A stretch of 64,000 nucleotides of DNA, taken from assembly GCA_903918755.1 (NCBI GenBank), contig CAIXFN010000034.1, positions 92,618 through 156,617 of the forward strand. Direction: 5' to 3'. This document shows, piece after piece, positions 26,635 through 34,648 of this stretch. The notes beneath the pieces are model-generated. The model was not told where the DNA came from and searched no databases. It worked only from the letters and a program-made list of their open reading frames with translations. Both the position numbers and the translations under genes were made by a program. Numbering within the stretch: the first letter of the stretch is position 1; each line of letters starts with the position of its first letter. This stretch comes from an uncultured Pedosphaera sp. GTDB lineage: Bacteria > Verrucomicrobiota > Verrucomicrobiia > Limisphaerales > Pedosphaeraceae.

Positions 26635-29600
26635 TCATTCCAACCGCTCCTCCGCCGGCAGCGGCAGATTGAAACTCACCCGGGTCCCCTTTCCCGGCCG
26701 ACTGCTGATCGTGGTGCGCCCCCCCACCGCCGCCAGGCGTTGCCGTAGATTTCCCAGGCCGTCGCCCCCGCCCACCGGTGATTCCGGCTCAAATCCCCGG
26801 CCGTTATCTTCCACCGCGAGGGTGAAAATCTCCCCGGCCCACGCCAACCGCAGCCAGACCTCCTCGGCCCCGGAATGCTTGGCGACATTATGGAGCGCCT
26901 CCTTGACCGCCAGAAACAAATGATGCCGCACAGCCGCCGCGAGCGGCCGGTCCGGCAGGTCCGGCGGGATCTCCAGCCGGCAGCGAATTCCCGTGGGCAG
27001 GAAAAACTTGCGGGCATATTCGGCCACATAGGACGCCAGATTCGGCAACGAATCGTTCCGGGGATTCACCGTCCACACGATTTCATCCATGGCGGCCACC
27101 AGTTGGCGCGTTTTTTGGGTCATGTCCGCCACATGTTCCCGCACTTCTTCCACGGGCAGGGAATCCCGGCGCGTCATTTCCCCCAGCCACACCACCTCCG
27201 CGAGACCCGCGCCCAAATCATCATGCAAATCGCGGGCAATGCGCTGGCGCTCCGCCTCCATGGCCTGCCGGGCTTCGCTCTGCCGCAACCGGCGCCGCAG
27301 CCGGAGCCGCACCACCAGTCCCGCCACCCCGGCCGCGACCGCCAAGCCGCCGAGACCGGCCAGCACCCGGACCTCCCAGCGTTCCTGAAACCGCGGCACG
27401 ATCTGCACCGCAATGGCGCGGGTTGCTTCCTGCCAGGCTCCCCCCACCCCTCCCGCCATGACGCGGAATTGGTAATGCCCCGGGGGCAGGCGGGTGTATT
27501 GCGCGGCCCGGCGGTCTCCGTCCTCCACCCAGTCCTCGTCCCAACCTTCCAACCGGTGCCGGAAGCGCACCCGCTCGGGAGTGGTCAGGCTGGGGGATGT
27601 AAAGCGGAATTCCAGGCGCCGGAAACCGGCGGGAAAGCGCCAATGCTCCCGCTCCGCCGCGGCGATGGTTTCTCCTTCCAGCAGGACCTCCTCCACCAGC
27701 ACCGGCCAGACGCGCGGCGCGGGCGGCAGTTGCGCGGGATCAAAGACCGCCAGGGACCGCCGGTTGGGAAACCACAGCCGGCCATCCGCGGTGCGGGCCG
27801 CCACCGGCTGTCCCACTCCGGAACCGGACTTGGACTCCAACCCTTCCGCCGTCGCCAGTCGCCGAACACTCAACGGCTGATCCCCTAGCGGCGACGCCGC
27901 CATCAACGCGGCGCGGGAGCACCCGAAAATGCCCCGCTCGGAACTGAACCAAAGCCCCCCTTGCCCGTCCTCGATCACGGTCTGCAGGGCATCGTCCGGC
28001 AACCCCTCGGTGGTGCTCCAGTGCCGGAAGCGTTCCTGCTGGAAGCGGTATAACCCGCGCCCCAGCGTGGCGATCCACAAGACACCATCCCGGTCCGCTT
28101 GCAGTGCCCGGATCAATTCCGCTCCCTTCCACCGATCACGGCCAAAAAATTCAAAATGGTCCCCCTTGAGGCGATACAGGCCGCGATCCATCACGGCCAC
28201 GCAGATCCGGCCCGCCGTGTCCTCGGCCAGCCCGCGAATGTAAAAATGGTCCAGGCCCGATTCCGGACCGTACCGCCGCACCCTCCCGTCCGCGGCCCGC
28301 CGCAACAACGCCGTCGGGGTGCTCAGCCACAAACCTTTTTGGGAATCCTCGAACAGTGAGAGCACGAATTCGCGGTCGGCCAGATCCTCGGAACTTCCCC
28401 AAACATCGCCCCTTTGCCAGCGCTGCAAACCGTGTAAACTGCCCACCCACAAATTGCTTTGGCTGTCTTCCAGCAGGGCATTGACATGCAAACTGGCCAG
28501 CCCGTTGGTCAATTGTTCAAAACCCCCGTCGTGGTAACGGAACACCCCCGCGCCATCGGTCCCCACCCACACGCTGCCGTCCCGGGTGGCCGTGGCACTG
28601 TTCACGATGCACTCCTCCGCTTCCGACGGCAGGCGCAAGTTGCTTACAAACTGTTCCGCCACCCGGAACAATTCCGTCCGCCGGCTGACGAGCCACAGCA
28701 AACCTTCCGAATCCTCATTCATGGCGGTCAGTTCCGGCTGCGCCAGGGGACCTTCCGCTCCTACCCGCCGCCATCCCACTCCCCGGGTCCAGACAAAAGT
28801 TCCCGCCCCCCGGTTGCCGACCCATACCCGTCCCCGGGCATCCTCCAGGACGCTGACGATCCGGCTGCGCAACGAATCATCCGGCCAGGGATACGGGCCC
28901 AACTCCTCCACCGGCTGTCCGTCGGCAAATCGAAAGACCCGCCCGCCGCGGTTGCGCAACGGATTCTCCGATGCCATCCCCACCCAGAGAGAACCATCCC
29001 CGGCGGCGGCCAGGGCATAAAACGGCATGGTGGGATCCTGATCCCCGGGGGCCCCGTGCCATCGTCCTCCCTCGATCCAGCCCAGCCGTTGGTGGACCAA
29101 CGCCCAGAGTTTGCCCGCACGATCCAACATCAGCGCGCCCACATCATTGCCGGGCAATCCGTCCGCCACGGTCAAGGCGGCCACATGCCCCTTCTCCCAA
29201 CGATATAAACCGCCTGCCGCCGTTCCCATCCAGGCCACGTCCCCCGCCCCGACTACCAGCGCCGTGGCCGGACCCGCCGTGCGGGGCAATTCCGCATTCA
29301 GCGCCGCAAATTCCCCGCCCCGTCGCCGGATCAACCCGCCATTGGTCTCCACCAGCCAAAGCTCCCCGCTCGGTGACCGGGCGAGCGCTGCAACATTGCC
29401 GGTGTCCATTCCCGGAATTTGCGCCTTGGTAAAACGGACAAACCGCGCGCCATCGAAGCGCGCCAGACCTGAGGACATGCCCAGCCAGAGATAGCCATCC
29501 GGGGTGCGGACCACGGCGTTCAGCTCCCCCGGCGGCAAACCGGCATCCATATCCCACCCGCGCACGGACACTTCGAGGGGACCTCGGAATTCCGCTCGCG

Positions 29601-29697
29601 CCGGGGCTACCGCCAGGCAGACGACGATCCCCCCGGGCAGGGCGTAACCCCGCCACCGTAAACCAACCCACCGCCATATGAACGCCGCGAGCCGCAT
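26635..29697 (-). CDS. Reg_prop/Y_Y_Y sensor histidine kinase (HisKA_3 type)
   Basis: A 1020-residue membrane sensor. A signal peptide is followed by two periplasmic propellers of Reg_prop repeats (LWLGMSSGLARFDG, VWVGNRGAGTF, LWIATLGRGLYRF), a Y_Y_Y domain (QYTRLPPGHYQFRVMAGG), one transmembrane helix (about 775-797) and a NarX-type kinase core. The phospho-accepting His825 lies in RIARDLHDDLGAGLAEVVWLG and the ATPase in AVEDNGRGFEP and GGDGLGNLRQRLAAVGG. It pairs with the LuxR-type regulator that starts 68 bases downstream. Unlike the hybrid propeller kinase at 8728-13365 it has no PAS, REC or C-terminal module. Confidence 0.92.
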   Translation of the reverse strand: MRLAAFIWRWVGLRWRGYALPGGIVVCLAVAPARAEFRGPLEVSVRGWDMDAGLPPGELNAVVRTPDGYLWLGMSSGLARFDGARFVRFTKAQIPGMDTGNVAALARSPSGELWLVETNGGLIRRRGGEFAALNAELPRTAGPATALVVGAGDVAWMGTAAGGLYRWEKGHVAALTVADGLPGNDVGALMLDRAGKLWALVHQRLGWIEGGRWHGAPGDQDPTMPFYALAAAGDGSLWVGMASENPLRNRGGRVFRFADGQPVEELGPYPWPDDSLRSRIVSVLEDARGRVWVGNRGAGTFVWTRGVGWRRVGAEGPLAQPELTAMNEDSEGLLWLVSRRTELFRVAEQFVSNLRLPSEAEECIVNSATATRDGSVWVGTDGAGVFRYHDGGFEQLTNGLASLHVNALLEDSQSNLWVGSLHGLQRWQRGDVWGSSEDLADREFVLSLFEDSQKGLWLSTPTALLRRAADGRVRRYGPESGLDHFYIRGLAEDTAGRICVAVMDRGLYRLKGDHFEFFGRDRWKGAELIRALQADRDGVLWIATLGRGLYRFQQERFRHWSTTEGLPDDALQTVIEDGQGGLWFSSERGIFGCSRAALMAASPLGDQPLSVRRLATAEGLESKSGSGVGQPVAARTADGRLWFPNRRSLAVFDPAQLPPAPRVWPVLVEEVLLEGETIAAAEREHWRFPAGFRRLEFRFTSPSLTTPERVRFRHRLEGWDEDWVEDGDRRAAQYTRLPPGHYQFRVMAGGVGGAWQEATRAIAVQIVPRFQERWEVRVLAGLGGLAVAAGVAGLVVRLRLRRRLRQSEARQAMEAERQRIARDLHDDLGAGLAEVVWLGEMTRRDSLPVEEVREHVADMTQKTRQLVAAMDEIVWTVNPRNDSLPNLASYVAEYARKFFLPTGIRCRLEIPPDLPDRPLAAAVRHHLFLAVKEALHNVAKHSGAEEVWLRLAWAGEIFTLAVEDNGRGFEPESPVGGGDGLGNLRQRLAAVGGRTTISSRPGKGTRVSFNLPLPAEERLE

Positions 29698-29758
29698 GCC
29701 GCCAGTCCCGCAATGGTATTCCCGCGCGCCTCCCGCGGCAAGCCGCGCCCCGTCCCCG

Positions 29759-30394
29759 TCACGCCGCCCGCATCGCCGGCAGATCCACCACCCGGGGCTC
29801 CCCGGCCCCGTTCGCGGCGGAAACGCGCAAGCTCACGGTGTGAACGGTATAAGGCAGGCTCGAATACAAATCGAACTCACTGGCCGCCCGCACCCCCGCA
29901 ATCGCAATCTCCTGCGCCGTCGCCGTGGACTCATACGCCTGCCACATCGCCCCCAGTGCATATTCACTGCCGGAACCGGTGGCCCAGAACTTCTCCACTT
30001 CCATCACATGCCGATCCGGGGAAACACTGAAAATCCCGTGCGGATTGGCCAGGACAATGTTCATCTGGCTCGATTCGTAAGCACCGGAATCATCATCCTC
30101 CTTGGGATTTACGTAAAACTTCTCCTTCAGGATGGGATGGAGCGCGAGAAATGTCTCAAAAATGTGCCGCTGGCTGCGGAAACTGAGCTCGCCGGGATGC
30201 TTCTCCATCACACTCTGAAACACACTTTGATGAACGCTGTAACCGACAAACCCAAGATAAGTATCCTGGAATCGCAGGATCTTCTCTTTCCGGGTTTTCA
30301 GCCCGGCGAAAATCTTGGTCCCGCCGGACGTGGTTTGCGTGTCGGCGGCAATCGCCGCTTCCCCGCCTTTTTTGACAATGACAATCGTGGACAT
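29759..30394 (-). CDS. HslV-like Ntn hydrolase (T1-family peptidase-like)
   Basis: A 211-residue protein resembling the proteasome-type HslV subunit. Removal of the first Met would expose Ser1 followed by TIVIVKKGG, aligning with TTIVSVRR in HslV, so Ser replaces the usual Thr nucleophile. Asp17 (in AIAADTQTTSGG) is conserved, and a Lys in KEKILRF aligns with the catalytic-site Lys after a small insertion. The Ntn signature ATGSGSEYALGAM is clear. No hslU unfoldase gene is present. The gene starts at ATG 30394 (MSTIVIV); the upstream ATG at 30448 would bury the nucleophile. It lies 61 bases before the propeller kinase on the same strand. Confidence 0.8.
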   Translation of the reverse strand: MSTIVIVKKGGEAAIAADTQTTSGGTKIFAGLKTRKEKILRFQDTYLGFVGYSVHQSVFQSVMEKHPGELSFRSQRHIFETFLALHPILKEKFYVNPKEDDDSGAYESSQMNIVLANPHGIFSVSPDRHVMEVEKFWATGSGSEYALGAMWQAYESTATAQEIAIAGVRAASEFDLYSSLPYTVHTVSLRVSAANGAGEPRVVDLPAMRAA

Positions 30395-30720
30395 AAAACC
30401 ATGCAACAAACCAAATTGGAAAATGACGAACCGGGCAACGCCGGTCATGCCGACCGGACCCCGGCAGGAAAAGGCCTTGGCCGACCACCGGAAAGTCGGC
30501 AGTCAGTTCAGGGTTGGCAAAAACTCTCCCGCGACGCTGGATGCGTCGTTCGCCATTAACCTCGGCAGGATCCGAATTGGGCGTTAACAATGGTCATAAG
30601 AACGCCTCCAATAAAGCCGCAAACGACAAACTTGTCAACCTTTGGATCGCACCACAAATTGCTGGCACCCCGGAACGGGCGCGAACATGCTCCTTCCGTA
30701 TCCTAAGACCAAAGCACTCT
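30395..30720. other. Intergenic stretch without a gene
   Basis: Divergent region between the HslV-like gene and a small membrane protein gene. It becomes AT-richer around 30590-30660, which could hold promoters, but no convincing -35/-10 pair or hairpin was seen. Confidence 0.5.
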
Positions 30721-30951
30721 ATGACCGCAATTCTCGCCGACTTCGACCCCGGCACGCTCACCGGCTTCTACGCCCTGTTGTTGTCCGGGCTTGGCGTCGT
30801 GTTCTGCTTGGCTTTGGCCGGAATGCTTGCGCTCGGCAAAAATAAAGGTGCGGCACGCCGCTCTTTGCTTGCCGCCGGAGCCGTGGCGATTGCGGGTGTG
30901 CTGCTCGCTTGGCTCGCCGTCGCACTTGGCCAGCGCCTTCATTTGCTCTGA
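30721..30951 (+). CDS. Small two-helix membrane protein, unknown
   Basis: A 76-residue protein with two strongly hydrophobic helices (GFYALLLSGLGVVFCLALAGMLAL and LLAAGAVAIAGVLLAWLAVAL) joined by a short positively charged loop (GKNKGAARRS). By the positive-inside rule the loop faces the cytoplasm. No family is recognised. The frame is open upstream to 30514, but the membrane topology fits the ATG at 30721. No good ribosome site is visible. Confidence 0.5.
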   Translation: MTAILADFDPGTLTGFYALLLSGLGVVFCLALAGMLALGKNKGAARRSLLAAGAVAIAGVLLAWLAVALGQRLHLL

Positions 30952-31095
30952 AAAGCTCCCGCCATCGAGCCACCTATCTCAAACGACAATAGCTGGAATT
31001 CAGGCAATCTCCAGCAAACTATTGGTTCATCGGGAAAGCGGGATTTATGCGGGAATACCCGAACATATGCGAACATAGGCGAATTTTCATGACTC

Positions 31096-31800
31096 TCAGT
31101 TTGCATTTCCATTGGAGGCTGCTGAGGCGGTTTTTGACCGTTGGTCTCCGGGTTGGTCCCGGCGGCCGCGCAGGATAAATGACATCAGATCCGCGGGAAC
31201 TTCCCCGTTGGCCGCTTTGGGCATGTCCTCCAGCATGGAGCCGAGAACCCTGGTCAATAGCATTCGCGAGACGGGATTGCTTTCCAGTTTGCGCTTTTCC
31301 TTGGCGATTTCATCCTGCCACCGTTCCTCGGCCAGTCGCAACCAGCGCGCCTCCTGGTCCCCCCGCCGCAGTTTGGCCAGTTCCTGGCACAACGACTGCA
31401 ATTGCTGGCACTGTTGCTCGCTCCCATCCCATTGGGCGGACAGCTCACGGAGCCAGCGGCCCACCTGCACCGCGGCGAGCACGGACAACCGGTCGGTGAA
31501 CGAGGCGTTGCCCGATCCGGCCCCCAGTTCATCTGCTTCCTCGCTAACACTGCGAACCCACGCCAAAGCCTCCTGTTGTTTGACCCAATCCTCATACCCG
31601 CCGAGTCGCCAGTCACTCAAATTCTGTTCGCGGATGGGCTGGCCGGCAAATTCCTGCGCCAACATGACGGAAACCTCCGGCAAACCGTTCAGCCACCCGA
31701 CCAGCCTGGCCCCGGATTCCCCATCGGCCAACCGCCGGTTGAGTTGCTCCCGAATGCCCTTGGGCAGCCGGGCGATTTTTCCGCGACGCTTCGTATTCAT
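31096..31800 (-). CDS. Phage-like DUF3486/Mu gp27-type DNA-binding protein
   Basis: A 234-residue charged protein. Its N-terminus (RGKIARLPKGIREQLNRRL, then GARLVGWLNGLPEV and a later EQNLSDWRLGGYEDWV) has the layout of the DUF3486 family, the small-terminase-like proteins of Mu-type phages, where a helix-turn-helix follows a basic LP-x-x-I/V-R motif. The rest is helical and ends in a polar tail. A large terminase gene would be expected next on this strand but is absent. The ATG overlaps the stop of a 33-codon ORF (ATGA), which links it to a compact phage-like cassette. Family assignment is by memory of the pattern only. Confidence 0.5.
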   Translation of the reverse strand: MNTKRRGKIARLPKGIREQLNRRLADGESGARLVGWLNGLPEVSVMLAQEFAGQPIREQNLSDWRLGGYEDWVKQQEALAWVRSVSEEADELGAGSGNASFTDRLSVLAAVQVGRWLRELSAQWDGSEQQCQQLQSLCQELAKLRRGDQEARWLRLAEERWQDEIAKEKRKLESNPVSRMLLTRVLGSMLEDMPKAANGEVPADLMSFILRGRRDQPGDQRSKTASAASNGNAN

Positions 31801-31898
31801 GATTCAAAGGCCGGATTAACCCGGATTAAGCCGGAGAAGCCTGGATTTCCAGCCTTCATTAGGCTTAAAAAGGCTTCATTCAGTTGGGTTGAGTTCAT
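31797..31898 (-). CDS. 33-residue ORF coupled on both sides
   Basis: A short frame encoding MNSTQLNEAFLSLMKAGNPG and 13 further residues. Its ATG overlaps the stop of the 279-residue gene upstream and its own stop overlaps the ATG of the next gene, each as ATGA. This double coupling is the main evidence that it is translated. No known family. Confidence 0.5.
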   Translation of the reverse strand: MNSTQLNEAFLSLMKAGNPGFSGLIRVNPAFES

Positions 31899-32734
31899 TC
31901 CAGATTCTGGTGGCCTTGGCGCAGCCCGTTGGCGATTTGCTTAAGAATCGCGGTTTGCTGGGCCACCAGCATTGTCAGGGCGGCCAGGGACTTGTTGGTG
32001 TCCGCCATGGCCCGGGCGAGGTGGTTGCCGTTCTCGCTTTGGCCCCCGCTGTTGCCCATGGCCAGTTTGAACTTTTCGAGACTGGAATCAGGGAAGGAAG
32101 GAAATTGATGCGCATTGAAATAACCGGCCGGCTGCTTCTCCGCGTGAGCCTGCTCGCCGGGGGATACCGGGCCGGAGTTGTGCGGGAGCTTCCCGGCACT
32201 CTGGCTGCCCATTCCCAGCGATTGGCGCAGGATGGGTGCCAACGGGCCCTCCATTGCGGCCATCACCGCTTCGGAAACAACGCGCCCCGGATCGGGCATG
32301 ACGGAACCAAAATCGCAGGCAACTGGCCGCCCCGAACTGTCCGCCGGCGCCCCGGATTTGGGCGGCTCTTGGCTGGCGGACCCACCCGGCCCAGCTTTTC
32401 CCGGCAACTTCATGGCCATCGGTTGGGCTGGAAGCTGGGCAACTGCGGATGCGACCAAGTCAGTCAGATTTGGGCGAAGTTCAATCCGAATGCCCCGCTC
32501 GGCCAGAACCTTGAGTTGCCCCCCGAGCATCTCAGCCAGATCGACACCGAAACCGGCAAACTTTCCCTTCATGCCACTCAGGGCACCGTTTACCTTCGCG
32601 AAATCGGCCAGCATCCCGCCGGACATTGCGCTGGCGTGGGCCGTGAGCGCGGCCATTGCCTTTTGTGCCTGCTCGGTGGATTTGAGCAACCCAGAGGGAT
32701 CAGCCGTAATGGAAAAACTCAGGACGCCGCTCAT
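31895..32734 (-). CDS. Phage tail-like (tape-measure-type N-terminus) protein
   Basis: A 279-residue protein. The N-terminal 70 residues (VLSFSITADPSGLLKSTEQA, then AMAALTAHASAMSGG) resemble the start of phage tape-measure or minor tail proteins, with alternating Ala/Gly helices. A Pro/Gly/Ser linker follows, and a C-terminal helix (MADTNKSLAALTMLVAQQTAILKQI) closes it. No transmembrane segments or peptidase motif are visible, and it is far shorter than a full tape measure. Its start overlaps the stop of a 31-codon ORF and its stop overlaps the start of a 33-codon ORF. Function is uncertain; the phage link rests on the N-terminal look and the neighbours. Confidence 0.5.
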   Translation of the reverse strand: MSGVLSFSITADPSGLLKSTEQAQKAMAALTAHASAMSGGMLADFAKVNGALSGMKGKFAGFGVDLAEMLGGQLKVLAERGIRIELRPNLTDLVASAVAQLPAQPMAMKLPGKAGPGGSASQEPPKSGAPADSSGRPVACDFGSVMPDPGRVVSEAVMAAMEGPLAPILRQSLGMGSQSAGKLPHNSGPVSPGEQAHAEKQPAGYFNAHQFPSFPDSSLEKFKLAMGNSGGQSENGNHLARAMADTNKSLAALTMLVAQQTAILKQIANGLRQGHQNLE

Positions 32735-32826
32735 CGGGTTTGTCCTCCGCTAAGATGGCTCTCCGCGTGGCTCTGAAGGGCCTTGTGGTAATTTTCCAAC
32801 TTTTCCTCCGGCAATTGCTTTTGCAT
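32731..32826 (-). CDS. 31-residue ORF coupled to the tail-like gene
   Basis: Encodes MQKQLPEEKLENYHKALQSH and 11 more residues, a charged helical peptide. The stop overlaps the ATG of the 279-residue gene as ATGA, which suggests translational coupling. No ribosome site of standard form is seen upstream, and the family is unknown. Confidence 0.45.
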   Translation of the reverse strand: MQKQLPEEKLENYHKALQSHAESHLSGGQTR

Positions 32827-33118
32827 GGTTTTTGATAATTCGGTCGGTTTTCGGTTTTGTCGTTATGAATTCGCGAATACCCGACCAACGTAGCAAACGG
32901 ACTTTGCTCAAATGCTCAGTTTTGTAACTAATTCCATATAATCGCTTTATGCAATAACCACAACTTCTGGCATTCTTCCGCCGCGCCTCGGCGGGGGTGC
33001 CGCCGACCTGCCGCGAGCGTGCCGCGCCGAAATTGGCCAAAAAACGGAGTCAAGTGCTATTTTTAAGAAATTGCAGAAAACTTCAAAAAAATGGGAGGTC
33101 AGTGCCCCTCGCAAGCTC
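32827..33118. other. Gap inside the phage-like cassette
   Basis: About 290 bases without a credible gene. The stretch 32840-32970 is AT-richer than its surroundings and lies upstream of the coupled minus-strand genes, so it may carry their promoter; no exact site is assigned. Confidence 0.4.
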
Positions 33119-33694
33119 CTATTTCCGTTTTCGACGGTGCCCTACCTCCTCCCGCAACCGTTTCCACTGTTTGCACGAGAGCGCCCAGCGTCCGGGGGTG
33201 CGCCGATACCGGTGCTCTTCGCTGGGATCATCCGCAATCAGCTCCCGGATGGCCCGGATCACCAGGGAAGGATGACAATTCAACAACCGGCCGATCTCGG
33301 GCGGCGAAAGGGTCGGCTTTTTCTTCGGCCAGGGAAAATCGACCGATCTCAGTTTCGCATAGGGCATTGGCCGACCCTTTTTCCGGTGAAACCGCTCGGC
33401 CAGCTGCTGCTGGTCGAAGGGCTTGGCTTCTTTGCCGATTCTGGCCAGGCAGGCCAGGAGCTGGGACCGGCTCAATTGACCGCGCGGGCCATCGGGGATC
33501 AGGAATTTCGACCCGACCCAGGCCCGGATGGGCTGAGGGGACACTCCGAAAAGCTTGGCCGCGGCAGCCGGGGAGAAGAAACTTTTCGGCGATTTCTCCA
33601 GCCGCTCCCGAATTGCTTCCCGCCGCTGGGCAATCTGCCAGGCCGCCGGCCCGCGCTTCCACGGCAGCCGGGCTTTACCCTTCCGAGTTCTCAT
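33119..33694 (-). CDS. Putative helix-turn-helix DNA-binding protein of the mobile cassette
   Basis: A very basic 191-residue protein. Two helix-turn-helix-like units are visible: SPAAAAKLFGVSPQPIRAWV with a following recognition wing, and SPPEIGRLLNCHPSLVIRAI. Both ends are rich in Arg and Lys. It reads like an excisionase or phage regulatory protein, though no family is recognised. It overlaps the end of the methylase remnant by 20 bases and is transcribed towards the phage-like genes. Confidence 0.55.
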   Translation of the reverse strand: MRTRKGKARLPWKRGPAAWQIAQRREAIRERLEKSPKSFFSPAAAAKLFGVSPQPIRAWVGSKFLIPDGPRGQLSRSQLLACLARIGKEAKPFDQQQLAERFHRKKGRPMPYAKLRSVDFPWPKKKPTLSPPEIGRLLNCHPSLVIRAIRELIADDPSEEHRYRRTPGRWALSCKQWKRLREEVGHRRKRK

Positions 33695-33930
33695 GACCTG
33701 GTTCCCCCTGCCCCTTCCGAGTTCCCGGGGCCGGGATCGGCATGCGGGGCGGAGCCCTTTTCCACATCAAGTCGATGTCTTCTGGCGTGAAACCGTAGGC
33801 TTGGTTGAAGAGGTCGCTCAGGGTGCACTCCAGCTTCAGGGTTTCCTGGGCCAGACTGCGGGCTGGTTCGATGGTCCGGGTGAATTCGGCGCGCAGGCCG
33901 GAAGACGCGTCGCATAAAAGTTTCCTCGTT
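33675..33930 (-). pseudogene. C-terminal remnant of an N-6 DNA methylase-like protein
   Basis: In one minus-strand frame the translation SGLRAEFTRTIEPARSLAQ, then LECTLSDLFNQAYGFTPEDI and DLMWKRAPPRMP looks like the last 70 residues of large N-6 DNA methylases, whose C-termini carry a similar L-x-x-L-V-x-x-A-Y-G-L-T-x-x-E block and often end in PPRMP. The catalytic part is absent, so it is a fragment. The frame upstream changes at about 33910-33930 to that of an unrelated secreted protein, which marks a rearrangement junction. Confidence 0.6.
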
Positions 33931-34350
33931 ATCCCAGACGTAGCCATGGTTCATCGGCAGGGGCAACTCCAAATCGCCGATCTCCAATGCAGCCGCGCCG
34001 GTAATCTTCATCACGATTTCCCAATGCAGAACGGCCCCGTCTAGGACGAACTGCGATCGCCAGGGGATTCAGCCATCACCGCGCATCACCTCGCGCCAGG
34101 GTTCATCACCCGAACGACCTCGCAGCTTCAACACTTCGAGCACGCCATTACTCCGAAACAATTCGAGCCCGCTAGCGTCTCCCGCACGTCTCAAACTTGT
34201 AAGGCCACAACCTGAACCACTCACCAAAAACGGCGAAGTCGGCGCGCCCGCGCAAAGTTGCCACCCCATCCCCCAAAAAGCCAGCAACATCCCGCAGATC
34301 AGGAATACTGCGCGTTTTTGCCGAGGCCATTTTCTGGCGATCCTATTCAT
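33905..34350 (-). pseudogene. Broken 5' part of a secreted DUF5695-like protein
   Basis: From ATG 34350 the frame encodes a signal peptide (RAVFLICGMLLAFWGMG), then SGSGCGLTSLRRAGDAS. It is interrupted by TGA at 34069-34071 and continues in the same frame as QFVLDGAVLHWEIVMKITG, LEIGDLELPLPMN and YVWDNEETFMRRVF. The second part matches my recollection of DUF5695 glycoside-hydrolase-like proteins (WEI-x-I-x-N-T, LEIGDL-x-LPLPMN, a WD-x-E-x-x-Y segment). It stops at about 33905 where the methylase frame takes over. The rest of the protein, normally several hundred residues, is missing. Confidence 0.55.
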
Positions 34351-34648
34351 TTTCAAAAATTGATAATCAAAGCTTGCCGCCTGACCCTGACCAAGGGCGA
34401 GCCCATGTGGCGAGTATACCGTTTTCACTCCCCTCCGTAAACTTGAATGCGAAAGGCATGCTATCCAACAGCTTTTGCCCCCAAATCAGGACATACGAAA
34501 CAATGGCCTTCACTACAAGCTCTCTCGTCCAATCGCCACAAGTTTGCATACATCTCTCGATCCAGAACCCTGATCGAGTCTGAACAAATCTCCGCTTAAT
34601 AACATCGACACAAAACTTTCCAGGCTGCAAAGCAAATCGGGCTCAAGC
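34351..34648. other. Gap at the edge of the AT-richer unit
   Basis: No credible gene. An open frame on the minus strand (34367-34630) has no family resemblance. Base composition changes here from the GC-rich cassette to the AT-richer two-gene unit, so one boundary of that unit probably falls in or near this gap. No direct repeat or attachment site was recognised. Confidence 0.45.

Noticed and set aside
34367..34630. An 87-codon minus-strand frame between the DUF5695-like remnant and the two-gene unit
   Set aside because: No family resemblance, no ribosome site, and it overlaps the start of the remnant's reading frame.
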